A stretch of 7,858 nt of DNA. Origin: JBOGWA01 sp050693155. Lineage in GTDB: Bacteria > Actinomycetota > UBA4738 > CALAEC01. Under the pieces are notes generated by a model, which was not told the DNA's origin, did not search any database, and worked only from the letters and a program-made list of their open reading frames with translations. The translations under genes were made by a program, and so were the position numbers. Position 1 is the stretch's first letter. Every line of letters begins with the position of its first letter. The stretch is taken from the NCBI GenBank assembly GCA_050693155.1, contig JBOGWA010000133.1, positions 1-7,858 on the forward strand. The letters are read 5' to 3'. Positions 1 through 4,790 of the stretch are shown one piece after another.

Positions 1-78
1 GAGGAGAACCAGCGGTTCCCCGGAGCCGCTCACCTCGTAGTACATGTGGACGCCGTTGACGTCCGCGTACTCGCCCAT
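1..78 (-). CDS. Alpha/beta hydrolase, N-terminal fragment (runs off left edge)
   Basis: Only the first 26 codons are inside the window. They begin MGEYADVNGVHMYYEVSGSG and continue EPLVLL, which is the usual opening of alpha/beta-fold hydrolases: a first beta strand ending in 'NG', 'hYyE', a 'GSGEPLVLLH'-type turn, and the start of the strand that precedes the HG oxyanion motif. The catalytic nucleophile, acid and histidine lie outside, so substrate and exact class (esterase, haloalkane dehalogenase, epoxide hydrolase, lactonase) cannot be told. The ATG at 78-76 is supported by a purine-rich GGAAGGA (82-88 on the plus strand) just upstream. The gene is divergent from the luciferase-like oxidoreductase across 183 bp. 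The family call rests on a short but characteristic stretch. Confidence 0.75.
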   Translation of the reverse strand, partial: MGEYADVNGVHMYYEVSGSGEPLVLL

Positions 79-81
79 CGT

Positions 82-88
82 TCCTTCC
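82..88 (-). promoter_or_regulatory. Ribosome binding site of the alpha/beta hydrolase
   Basis: On the minus strand GGAAGGA lies 3 nt before the ATG at 78-76 (5 nt if GGAAG is the core). It supports that start codon for the truncated hydrolase. Confidence 0.55.
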
Positions 89-134
89 GAGACTAGGTCA
101 TCTGGTTGCGCGGCGCTTCCTCGCTGGGCGAACC

Positions 135-147
135 GCGAGTGACTCGC
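135..147. repeat. 13-bp perfect inverted repeat (possible operator)
   Basis: GCGAGT-G-ACTCGC is a perfect dyad with a single central base, in the gap between the divergent hydrolase and oxidoreductase genes. Small dyads like this are typical of repressor binding sites such as those of TetR- or GntR-type regulators, but no regulator gene is present to pair it with. It is 57 bp upstream of the hydrolase start and 79 bp upstream of the oxidoreductase -35 box. Only the symmetry is observed; function is inferred. Confidence 0.3.
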
Positions 148-225
148 TGGTGGGCTCCCCCATGGGCCGACGAGTATCGCCTAGGATGCGCTGCCGGCCC
201 AACCTCGAACCCGAATGGCGCTCCT

Positions 226-254
226 TTGCGAGCCCCGCGACCGGCGCGTAGGCT
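226..254 (+). promoter_or_regulatory. Putative promoter of the luciferase-like oxidoreductase, leaderless
   Basis: TTGCGA (226-231), a 17-nt spacer and TAGGCT (249-254) fit a housekeeping -35/-10 pair (4/6 to TTGACA; TANNNT for the -10). The -10 ends 7 nt before the GTG at 262, so transcription would start at or next to the start codon and give a leaderless mRNA. This agrees with the lack of a Shine-Dalgarno there and supports GTG 262 over an earlier ATG at 106. Confidence 0.5.
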
Positions 255-261
255 TTCGGCC

Positions 262-1266
262 GTGACCGTTTTCGGGATCGGGATTGGCGGCGACATGCGC
301 ACGATCGCCGATCTTGCGCGCACGGCCGAGGAGCTCGGCTACGAGAGCGTCTGGGTCGCCGAGACGTCGTGGACCCCGTTTGTCCAGGCGGCGCTTGCGT
401 GTCACGTCACGAACACGATCACGGTTGGCACCGATATCGCGCTCGCCTTCCCGAGGAGCCCCACGATCACGGCGATGACGGCCCGGGATCTGGCCGAGCT
501 CTCGAACGAGCGGTTCATTCTCGGCCTCGGCTCCCAAGTGAAGCGTGTGAACGAGTTCCGTTTCTCGGTACCGTTCGAACATCCGGCGCCGAAGATGGGT
601 GAATACATCGAGGTCGTCCGGAAAGTGCTCGCGACCTTCGGCGGCGAGCCGATCGATCACCAGGGCCGCTTCTACACCGTCACCATGCCGCCGTTTCCCG
701 GCGCCGGGGCAGTGGAGAAGCTGCCCATCTACCTCGCGGCGATGAACGAGAAGATGGCCGAGACGGCCGGACGCGTGGCCGACGGCGTCCTCATCCATCC
801 AATGACCTCACCGAAGTACATCGCGGAGGTGGTTCGACCCGCTGTCGAGCGCGGGGCGACGGGCGCAGGTCGCGATCCGGCCGACGTGAGCATCTCGACC
901 AGCGTAATCCTCCAGGTCAACGACGATGTCGAGGTGGCTCGGCGGCAGGCGGCCTACCAGATCGGGTTCTATGCCACGACGCGGACCTACAAGCGCGTCC
1001 TCGAGATCCACGGGTTCGGCGATCTGGTCGATCCCCTACGGGAGGCCCACGGCCGCAAGGATCTCGACGCGATGGCCGACATCGCGACGCCGATGGTCGA
1101 TACGTATTCGATCACCGGCCCCGTGGCTGAGTGCAAGGAGCAGCTCGCGTCATTCGACGGGGTGGTCGACCGGATCATCCTCGGGGGTTCTTGGATCGGC
1201 CCGGACCGATCGGGGATCGTGGAGAACTATCTCCGGATCATGCAGAACTTCGGGCAACCCGCGTAG
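262..1266 (+). CDS. LLM-class oxidoreductase, probably F420-dependent (TIGR03617-like)
   Basis: This 334-residue protein belongs to the luciferase-like monooxygenase superfamily, which has a TIM-barrel fold and uses F420 or FMN. Visible marks are an N-terminal strand and helix (GIGIGGDMRTIADLARTAEE), 'YESVWVAET' (27-35), 'TVGTDIALAFPRSP' (54-67), 'RFILGLGSQVK' (84-94) and 'GRVADGVLIHP' (170-180). The combination 'GLGSQVK...RFSVPFEHPAPKMGEY' resembles from memory the MSMEG_2256-type probable F420-dependent family (TIGR03617); F420 use is inferred from that. The substrate is unknown. GTG 262 is chosen because family similarity begins there and a -35/-10 pair ends 7 nt upstream. An ATG at 106 stays in frame but would add 52 residues of low-complexity, Arg/Pro-rich sequence unlike any LLM N-terminus. 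The gene stops 9 bp before the convergent ftsH stop. Confidence 0.85.
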   Translation: MTVFGIGIGGDMRTIADLARTAEELGYESVWVAETSWTPFVQAALACHVTNTITVGTDIALAFPRSPTITAMTARDLAELSNERFILGLGSQVKRVNEFRFSVPFEHPAPKMGEYIEVVRKVLATFGGEPIDHQGRFYTVTMPPFPGAGAVEKLPIYLAAMNEKMAETAGRVADGVLIHPMTSPKYIAEVVRPAVERGATGAGRDPADVSISTSVILQVNDDVEVARRQAAYQIGFYATTRTYKRVLEIHGFGDLVDPLREAHGRKDLDAMADIATPMVDTYSITGPVAECKEQLASFDGVVDRIILGGSWIGPDRSGIVENYLRIMQNFGQPA

Positions 1267-1284
1267 CGCTCGACGCTACTTTTT
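1263..1284 (+). terminator. Rho-independent terminator overlapping two convergent stop codons
   Basis: GTAGCG (1263-1268), a 5-nt loop CTCGA and CGCTAC (1274-1279) form a perfect 6-bp stem, followed directly by TTTTT (1280-1284). This is a compact intrinsic terminator for the plus-strand oxidoreductase. The TAG stop of the oxidoreductase (1264-1266) lies in the left arm, and the TAG stop of ftsH (read on the minus strand, 1278-1276) lies in the right arm. The T-run encodes part of the C-terminal Lys-Lys of FtsH. There is no A-tract on the far side, so it should not work as an intrinsic terminator for ftsH. Confidence 0.7.
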
Positions 1285-3258
1285 GCGGCCCCGGGGGGTC
1301 CGTGCCGCCTGGCGCTTGACCGTGGCCTTCCGGCGCCGCGCCCCGTTCCCCGACGCGTCGACGCGCTCGAACTTCGGGATGGGCTTCGTGCCCGACACGT
1401 ACGCTTCGAGGTCTGCGCCGTCGATGGTTTCCCTCTCCATGAGCAACCGGGCGAGCTGATCGAGGAGCCGCCGGCGCTCGGTGAGGATCTTCGTCGCGCG
1501 ACCCCGAGCTTCGTTCACGAGCCGTGCAACCTCCTCGTCCACGACCTGCTCGGTCGCATCGGCCATCTGTGGGGCCTCGCCGGGGAAGAGAAGCCGCCCG
1601 GCGCGGCTTCGAAAGCCGTCCTGCCCGTAGGAAAGCGGTCCCAGCTTGTCGCTCATGCCGAACTCGACAACCATCGCTCGCGCGATTTCCGTCGAGACCT
1701 GGAGGTCGTTGGAGGCCCCGGAGCTCACCTCGCCGAAGGCGAGCTCTTCGGCAGTGCGGCCACCCAGGCCGATTGCGAGCCGATCCTTGAGGTAGGACTC
1801 GGTCAGGTAGTGGCGGTCTTCCAACGGCCGCTGGATCGTGACGCCGCCGGTTGGACCGCGGGGGATGATCGTCACCCGATGAACGGGGTCGGCGTTCGGG
1901 ACCGCGAGCGCAACGAGCGCGTGACCCATCTCGTGGAAGGCCGCAAGCTCGCGCTCCTTGTCGCTCATGACGCGACTCTTGCGCTCGAGGCCGATCGTCA
2001 CGCGGTCGATCGCTTCCTCCAGTTCGGCCATGCCGACCGCGTTCTTCTCCCGCCGCGCCGCCAGCAAGGCGGCTTCGTTGATGATGTTCGCGAGATCCGC
2101 GCCCGTGAGCATCGGTGTGCGGGCGGCGAGGAGATTCAGGTCGACGTCCTTCGCGAGCGCAACCCCGCGGGCGTGGACTCCGAGGATGGCTTCCCTGCCT
2201 CTGAGGTCGGGGAGGTCCACCATGACTTGCCGGTCGAAGCGGCCCGGCCGGAGCAGGGCTGGATCGAGGACATCGGGCCGGTTCGTTGCCGCCATGATGA
2301 TGACGCCCTTGCTCGTGTCGAACCCGTCCATCTCCGAAAGCAACTGGGTAAGCGTTTGCTCGCGCTCGTCGTGGGATCCGATTCCTGCTCCAAGGGACCC
2401 AACGCGACTCTTGCCGATCGTGTCGATCTCGTCGATGAAGATGAGGACCGGGGCCTTTTCCTTCGCCTGCTGAAAGAGTTCCCGGACCCGCGCGGCGCCG
2501 AGGCCGACGAACATCTCAACGAACTCGGACCCGGACATGTAGAAGAAGGGCACCCCCGCCTCGCCGGCCACCGCTCGCGCGAGGAGCGTCTTCCCGCACC
2601 CCGGCGGGCCCATGAGGAGCACGCCTTTCGGGATCCGCCCGCCCAGCCGCTGGTACTTCTTCGGGTTGCTGAGGAACTCGACGATCTCCTTGAGCTCCTC
2701 GACCGCTTCGTCGACGCCGGCCACGTCTGTGAACGTCGTCTTGAGATCCTTGCGATCAAAGATCTTCACCCCTCGCTTGCCGAGGTTGAGCGCGCCGGCG
2801 GCCCCACCTCCCGCCATCCGGCGGAACAGGAAGGTCCAGATCAGGACGAGGAACAGGATCGGGAGGATCCAGGAAAAGAGGAAGCTCGTGATGGCGCTCG
2901 GTTGCTGGCCGGTGAACTCGATGTTGCGGTTCCGAAGGAGTTCGAGGAGCTCCTGGTCGTCGAAGCCGGGGGGCCGGATCGCGGCGAACTCGACCCGCTG
3001 GCCGTCATCGTCGATGAACGCGCCGTCGACGGTTCCCTCCGAGATCGCGACCCGCTGGACCGAACCGTCCTCGACGCGAGCCAGGAACTCCGAGTAGGGA
3101 ATCTGGCGTGCTCCGGTCGTGAGCAGTGACTGGATGAAGAACAGCGCGACGAGCCCGATCAGCAGGTAGCCGATCGAGAACCGCCACCGTTTGGGTCCGT
3201 TTCGGCCCCCGCCGAAGTCAAAGCCCGGCCATCGGCTCCGTCGCTCGTCGTCTGGCAC
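1276..3258 (-). CDS. ftsH: ATP-dependent zinc metalloprotease FtsH
   Basis: FtsH is a membrane-anchored hexameric AAA+ protease that extracts and degrades misfolded membrane proteins and some regulators. The 660-residue protein is complete: transmembrane helix about 28-46, extracytoplasmic domain about 47-121, second helix about 122-146, then the AAA+ module. Walker A is GPPGCGKT (217-224), the pore loop FVEMFVGLG (246-254), Walker B LIFIDE (272-277), and the second region of homology is around TNRPDVLDPALLRPGRFDR (325-343). The zinc site is HEMGH (442-446), with Asp518 in SGASNDL as probable third ligand. HEMGH replaces the usual HEAGH but keeps HExxH. The only cysteine is Cys221 in the P-loop. 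The C-terminus is a basic tail. The start is GTG 3258; TATCTT ends 6 nt upstream, suggesting a leaderless message. The alternative leader element GGAGGGAG is 12 nt from the start. The gene diverges from the sigma factor gene. Confidence 0.97.
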   Translation of the reverse strand: MPDDERRSRWPGFDFGGGRNGPKRWRFSIGYLLIGLVALFFIQSLLTTGARQIPYSEFLARVEDGSVQRVAISEGTVDGAFIDDDGQRVEFAAIRPPGFDDQELLELLRNRNIEFTGQQPSAITSFLFSWILPILFLVLIWTFLFRRMAGGGAAGALNLGKRGVKIFDRKDLKTTFTDVAGVDEAVEELKEIVEFLSNPKKYQRLGGRIPKGVLLMGPPGCGKTLLARAVAGEAGVPFFYMSGSEFVEMFVGLGAARVRELFQQAKEKAPVLIFIDEIDTIGKSRVGSLGAGIGSHDEREQTLTQLLSEMDGFDTSKGVIIMAATNRPDVLDPALLRPGRFDRQVMVDLPDLRGREAILGVHARGVALAKDVDLNLLAARTPMLTGADLANIINEAALLAARREKNAVGMAELEEAIDRVTIGLERKSRVMSDKERELAAFHEMGHALVALAVPNADPVHRVTIIPRGPTGGVTIQRPLEDRHYLTESYLKDRLAIGLGGRTAEELAFGEVSSGASNDLQVSTEIARAMVVEFGMSDKLGPLSYGQDGFRSRAGRLLFPGEAPQMADATEQVVDEEVARLVNEARGRATKILTERRRLLDQLARLLMERETIDGADLEAYVSGTKPIPKFERVDASGNGARRRKATVKRQAARTPRGRKK

Positions 3259-3264
3259 GGAACG

Positions 3265-3270
3265 AAGATA
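3265..3270 (-). promoter_or_regulatory. Putative -10 element for ftsH
   Basis: Read on the minus strand, TATCTT lies 6 nt before the GTG start of ftsH. It fits TANNNT and would put transcription start at about the start codon. No convincing -35 box is visible at 16-18 nt spacing, where the sequence is C-rich, so the assignment rests on the -10 alone. Confidence 0.35.
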
Positions 3271-3298
3271 CTCCCTCCTGTCAGTTGGGGGCGGCCGC

Positions 3299-3304
3299 TA
3301 TCCT
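3299..3304 (+). promoter_or_regulatory. Putative -10 element for the sigR-like gene
   Basis: TATCCT ends 8 nt before the ATG at 3313, and no Shine-Dalgarno lies between them, which suggests a leaderless transcript. No good TTGACA-like -35 is visible at 17 nt. The whole ftsH/sigR divergent gap is 54 bp, so this element and the ftsH -10 are only about 28 bp apart and the two promoters should influence each other. Confidence 0.35.
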
Positions 3305-3312
3305 CTTGACCG

Positions 3313-3939
3313 ATGGCTGAGAAACGCTCTGCTGAGGACCCCGCCAATCTCGCGGTGGCCGAAGAGCTGTCTTCCGAGCAGAAGGCGCGCTTGGAGAAAC
3401 GGTTCGAGCAGGAAGTCGTCCCCCTCATGGGCGATCTGTACGCGGCCGCCCTGCGCTACACGCGGAATCGGGCGGATGCCGAGGATCTCCTTCAGGAGAC
3501 CTACCTTCGTGCGTACCGGGGGTTCGCCGGATTCGAGGAGGGGACGAATCTCCGCGCCTGGCTCTACCGGATTCTCACCAACACGTTCATCAACATCTAC
3601 CGAAAGAAGCAGCGAGAGCCGCAGATGGTCTCCGACGAAGAGGTGGAGGACTGGTTTCTCTACGATCGGCTCGTCGGAGAGGGCGCCGAGCCTTCCGCCG
3701 AGCGGGAAGTCCTCGAAGCCATGCCCGACGAGGACGTGCAGGAAGCGCTGGCATCCCTTCCGGAGCAGTTCCGCATCGCCGTGCTGCTCGCGGACGTCGA
3801 GGGCTTCTCCTACAAGGAGATCGCCGAAATCGCCGGAGTTCCGATCGGCACGGTGATGTCGCGGCTGCACCGAGGAAGAAGAGCGCTCGAGAAACGGTTG
3901 TGGAATGTGGTGAAGGAGCGTGGCCTTGTCCGGGATTGA
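3313..3939 (+). CDS. sigR: ECF RNA polymerase sigma factor, SigR/SigH type
   Basis: This 208-residue extracytoplasmic-function sigma factor has region 2 at about 30-100 and region 4 at about 140-196. Region 2 contains 'LYAAALRYTRNRADAEDLLQ', 'RAYRGFAGFEEGTNLRAWLYRIL' and 'NTFINIYRKKQREP'. Region 4 contains 'LPEQFRIAVLLADVEGFSYKEIAEIAGVPIGTVMSRLHRGRR' in two visible parts, with the helix-turn-helix near 165-190. The wording of region 2 is that of the actinobacterial SigR/SigH group, which controls thioredoxin, protein-quality and thiol-repair genes during disulfide stress. The following gene encodes the matching zinc anti-sigma and overlaps it by up to 20 nt. No Shine-Dalgarno precedes the ATG; a TATCCT ends 8 nt upstream. 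The region between domains (about 100-140) is acidic. Function is inferred from family and partner; target genes cannot be seen here. Confidence 0.92.
   Translation: MAEKRSAEDPANLAVAEELSSEQKARLEKRFEQEVVPLMGDLYAAALRYTRNRADAEDLLQETYLRAYRGFAGFEEGTNLRAWLYRILTNTFINIYRKKQREPQMVSDEEVEDWFLYDRLVGEGAEPSAEREVLEAMPDEDVQEALASLPEQFRIAVLLADVEGFSYKEIAEIAGVPIGTVMSRLHRGRRALEKRLWNVVKERGLVRD
3913..3918 (+). promoter_or_regulatory. Ribosome binding site that questions the rsrA start codon
   Basis: GAAGGAG lies near the end of the sigma gene. It leaves only about 1-2 nt before the GTG at 3920 but about 7 nt before an in-frame TTG at 3926. Normal spacing therefore favours TTG 3926, which would shorten the anti-sigma factor by two residues. 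Confidence 0.55.
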
Positions 3940-4171
3940 TTGCGAGCGCGCGCTGCGCGCACTGGAGCGGTACCTGGACGGAGAGGCGCCGGCCACAGAG
4001 GCTGCCCTAGTCGCGGAACATCTTGCGGATTGCGTCCCCTGTGCGGGCCGTCAGGACTTCCTGCAAAACCTTCGGCGGGTCATCCGCGAGAAGTGCGGGA
4101 CAGCGGACCTGCCGCCTGAGCTCGAATCGCGGATCCGCGGCGTCCTTTTCGACTTCGACGCGAGCCTCTAA
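3920..4171 (+). CDS. rsrA: Zinc-containing anti-sigma factor, RsrA type
   Basis: This 83-residue protein should bind and hold its cognate sigma factor inactive in reduced cytoplasm and release it when thiols are oxidised. It has the ZAS signature H-x3-C-x2-C at His34, Cys38 and Cys41, plus the N-terminal Cys8 that in Streptomyces RsrA (Cys11) also takes part in zinc binding and the redox switch. Cys59 in 'REKCGTADLPPEL' matches the conserved 'KRCCG..D.P..L' stretch of RsrA, one Cys short. Unlike Streptomyces RsrA the protein ends soon after 'RGVLFDFDASL', without a long tail. It overlaps the sigma gene (stop 3937-3939) by 20 nt if it starts at GTG 3920, or 14 nt from TTG 3926, which has better Shine-Dalgarno spacing. 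The overlap implies translational coupling that keeps the two proteins in balance. Confidence 0.92.
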   Translation: MALSGIDCERALRALERYLDGEAPATEAALVAEHLADCVPCAGRQDFLQNLRRVIREKCGTADLPPELESRIRGVLFDFDASL

Positions 4172-4176
4172 ATCCG

Positions 4177-4195
4177 TTCGCCCGCCTGCGGCGAA
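4177..4195 (+). repeat. Short inverted repeat after rsrA
   Basis: TTCGCC (4177-4182) and GGCGAA (4190-4195) can pair across a 7-nt loop, 5 nt after the rsrA stop. There is no T-tract, so it is not a standard intrinsic terminator. It could protect the mRNA 3' end or be chance. Confidence 0.3.
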
Positions 4196-4206
4196 TACCT
4201 GATGGA

Positions 4207-4222
4207 GCGGGAGCTATCCCGC
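4207..4222 (+). repeat. Perfect 6-bp hairpin with GCTA loop before the small zinc gene
   Basis: GCGGGA-GCTA-TCCCGC is a perfect stem-loop ending 7 nt before the ATG at 4230. It has no T-tract, so termination is unlikely. Together with the hairpin at 4177-4195 it could mark an mRNA processing or stability boundary between rsrA and the next gene. Confidence 0.35.
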
Positions 4223-4229
4223 GAGAACG

Positions 4230-4421
4230 ATGAAGGGAACCCGGCCGGGCAAATTGCCCCGCACATCGCGCACCTGGAGAGGGGATCGTGTCTGCGGGTA
4301 TCCCGGCTGCCGGACCCGCCTCTCCATCTACAACCAGAACCCCTGTTGCTGGCAGCACACGGAAATCGCCTTTCCGAACCACCGTGGACGCCGTCTGAGC
4401 GGGGATCCCGCACGAATCTGA
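4230..4421 (+). CDS. Small probable zinc-binding protein (C-x4-C ... CC-x2-H)
   Basis: The 63-residue product has a basic N-terminus, then 'RVCGYPGCRTRLSIYNQNPC' (about 20-39) and 'CWQHTEIAFPNHRGRRL'. Cys22, Cys27, Cys39 or Cys40 and His43 form a plausible single zinc finger. From memory, 'C.YPGC.TRLS.YN....C..H' occurs in small uncharacterised actinobacterial proteins, often followed by a short 'FP..RG.R' tail, and this is why I prefer this frame to the overlapping longer frame starting at 4202. The role is unknown; nucleic-acid or protein binding is possible. An in-frame stop at 4200-4202 fixes the 5' limit, and ATG 4230 is the only clear start. The upstream GAGAA is a weak Shine-Dalgarno. 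It follows rsrA by 58 bp and could be cotranscribed. Family recognition is from memory and unverified. Confidence 0.6.
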   Translation: MKGTRPGKLPRTSRTWRGDRVCGYPGCRTRLSIYNQNPCCWQHTEIAFPNHRGRRLSGDPARI

Positions 4422-4451
4422 CGGCCTTCGGTCTTTTCGGCCAATTCTCCG

Positions 4452-4457
4452 TATACT
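4452..4457 (+). promoter_or_regulatory. Putative -10 element for the bldC-like gene
   Basis: TATACT differs from TATAAT by one base and stands out in a GC-rich gap. A poor -35 candidate (TTCGGT, 4427-4432) lies 19 nt upstream. Transcription would start near 4464 and give a leader of about 75 nt that contains the 13-bp tandem repeat and the Shine-Dalgarno. Confidence 0.45.
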
Positions 4458-4499
4458 GGCGAATGACCGGATTCGAGGATTTCCGCTACCACCACGGAC

Positions 4500-4525
4500 A
4501 GCGCCCGGCTGAAGCGCCCGGCTGA
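4500..4525 (+). repeat. Exact tandem duplication of 13 bp
   Basis: AGCGCCCGGCTGA occurs twice without gap (4500-4512 and 4513-4525), directly before the Shine-Dalgarno of the bldC-like gene. It may be a replication-slippage duplication or a pair of direct-repeat protein sites. BldC is known to bind direct repeats cooperatively, but those are AT-rich, so autoregulation here is only a guess. Confidence 0.6.
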
Positions 4526-4526
4526 G

Positions 4527-4532
4527 AGGAGG
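4527..4532 (+). promoter_or_regulatory. Strong Shine-Dalgarno of the bldC-like gene
   Basis: AGGAGG lies 7 nt before the GTG at 4540 and decides that start. It contrasts with the apparently leaderless genes nearby. Confidence 0.8.
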
Positions 4533-4539
4533 AAGACCC

Positions 4540-4737
4540 GTGGCTGACGACAGGGGCCCCGAGTACCTCAAGACGGCCGAGGTCGCCGAGGTCCTCCACG
4601 TCTCACCCAAAACCGTAACGCGCTGGGCCAAGGACGGGAAACTCCCGCACTCCCGGACCCTGGGCGGCCACCGGCGGTTTCCCGCCGACGCCATCCGGAA
4701 GCTCGCGGACGAGCTCGTCCAGGTCGACGAGGGTTAG
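4540..4737 (+). CDS. bldC: BldC-like MerR-type helix-turn-helix regulator
   Basis: This 65-residue protein is a single winged helix-turn-helix of the MerR/excisionase-like class. 'LKTAEVAEVLHVSPKTVTRW' (about 10-29) is the HTH and 'AKDGKLPHSRTLGGHRRFPA' (about 30-49) the wing. The block 'PKTVTRWAKxGKL...RTLGGHRR' matches Streptomyces BldC (about 68 residues), a developmental regulator that has only the DNA-binding domain, lacks the effector and dimerisation parts of true MerR proteins, and binds direct repeats head-to-tail. In non-sporulating relatives the role is unclear. It has its own -10 candidate and strong Shine-Dalgarno, so it probably forms a separate unit. The alternative reading, a phage or plasmid excisionase, is unlikely because no integrase or att-like repeat is nearby. 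Confidence 0.88.
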   Translation: MADDRGPEYLKTAEVAEVLHVSPKTVTRWAKDGKLPHSRTLGGHRRFPADAIRKLADELVQVDEG

Positions 4738-4748
4738 CGACCGTTTCA

Positions 4749-4767
4749 CGCTCGACTCAACCGAGCG
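4749..4767. repeat. 6-bp inverted repeat overlapping the accC -35 region
   Basis: CGCTCG (4749-4754) and CGAGCG (4762-4767) are perfect complements across a 7-nt spacer. The repeat follows the bldC-like stop by 11 nt and overlaps the proposed accC -35 (4752-4757). It could be an operator or a weak terminator lacking a T-tract. Confidence 0.35.
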
Positions 4768-4780
4768 CCTCCGGTACCTT
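4752..4780 (+). promoter_or_regulatory. Putative promoter of accC
   Basis: TCGACT (4752-4757; 4/6 to TTGACA), a 17-nt spacer and TACCTT (4775-4780) form a plausible housekeeping promoter. The -10 ends 10 nt before GTG 4791, giving a leaderless or near-leaderless message. No good Shine-Dalgarno lies before the GTG. Confidence 0.45.
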
Positions 4781-4790
4781 CGCCTAGGCC

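Noticed and set aside
90..95. TAGTCT on the minus strand as a leaderless -10 for the alpha/beta hydrolase
   Set aside because: The resulting transcript would start inside the GGAAGGA ribosome site, and no -35 is visible, so it is probably a chance match.
182..187. TAGGAT as the -10 of the oxidoreductase
   Set aside because: No -35 at proper distance and 74 nt from the start; the pair TTGCGA-N17-TAGGCT closer to the gene is better.
106..261. N-terminal extension of the oxidoreductase from ATG 106
   Set aside because: It would add 52 Arg/Pro/Ala-rich residues with no LLM similarity, covers the likely promoter (226-254) and lacks a Shine-Dalgarno; GTG 262 fits the family N-terminus.
1810..3129. 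Long plus-strand frame opposite ftsH (439 codons)
   Set aside because: The product is charged low-complexity sequence without domains, and the minus strand carries a full, motif-perfect FtsH. It is an antisense shadow of a GC-rich gene.
3259..3286. Possible SigR-type autoregulatory promoter GGAAC ... GTT upstream of sigR
   Set aside because: The spacing between GGAAC and GTT is 20 nt, longer than the about 18 nt of the SigR/SigH consensus, so I do not call it, although autoregulation would be expected for this family.
4202..4525. 107-codon frame overlapping the small zinc protein gene
   Set aside because: Shows no recognisable motif and runs through the probable bldC promoter (4452-4457) and the tandem repeat; the competing 63-codon frame has a coherent Cys/His pattern.
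4540..4737. The bldC-like gene as a phage excisionase marking an integrated element
   Set aside because: The 'RTLGGHRR' wing and length match BldC, and no integrase, tRNA or direct att repeats are visible.
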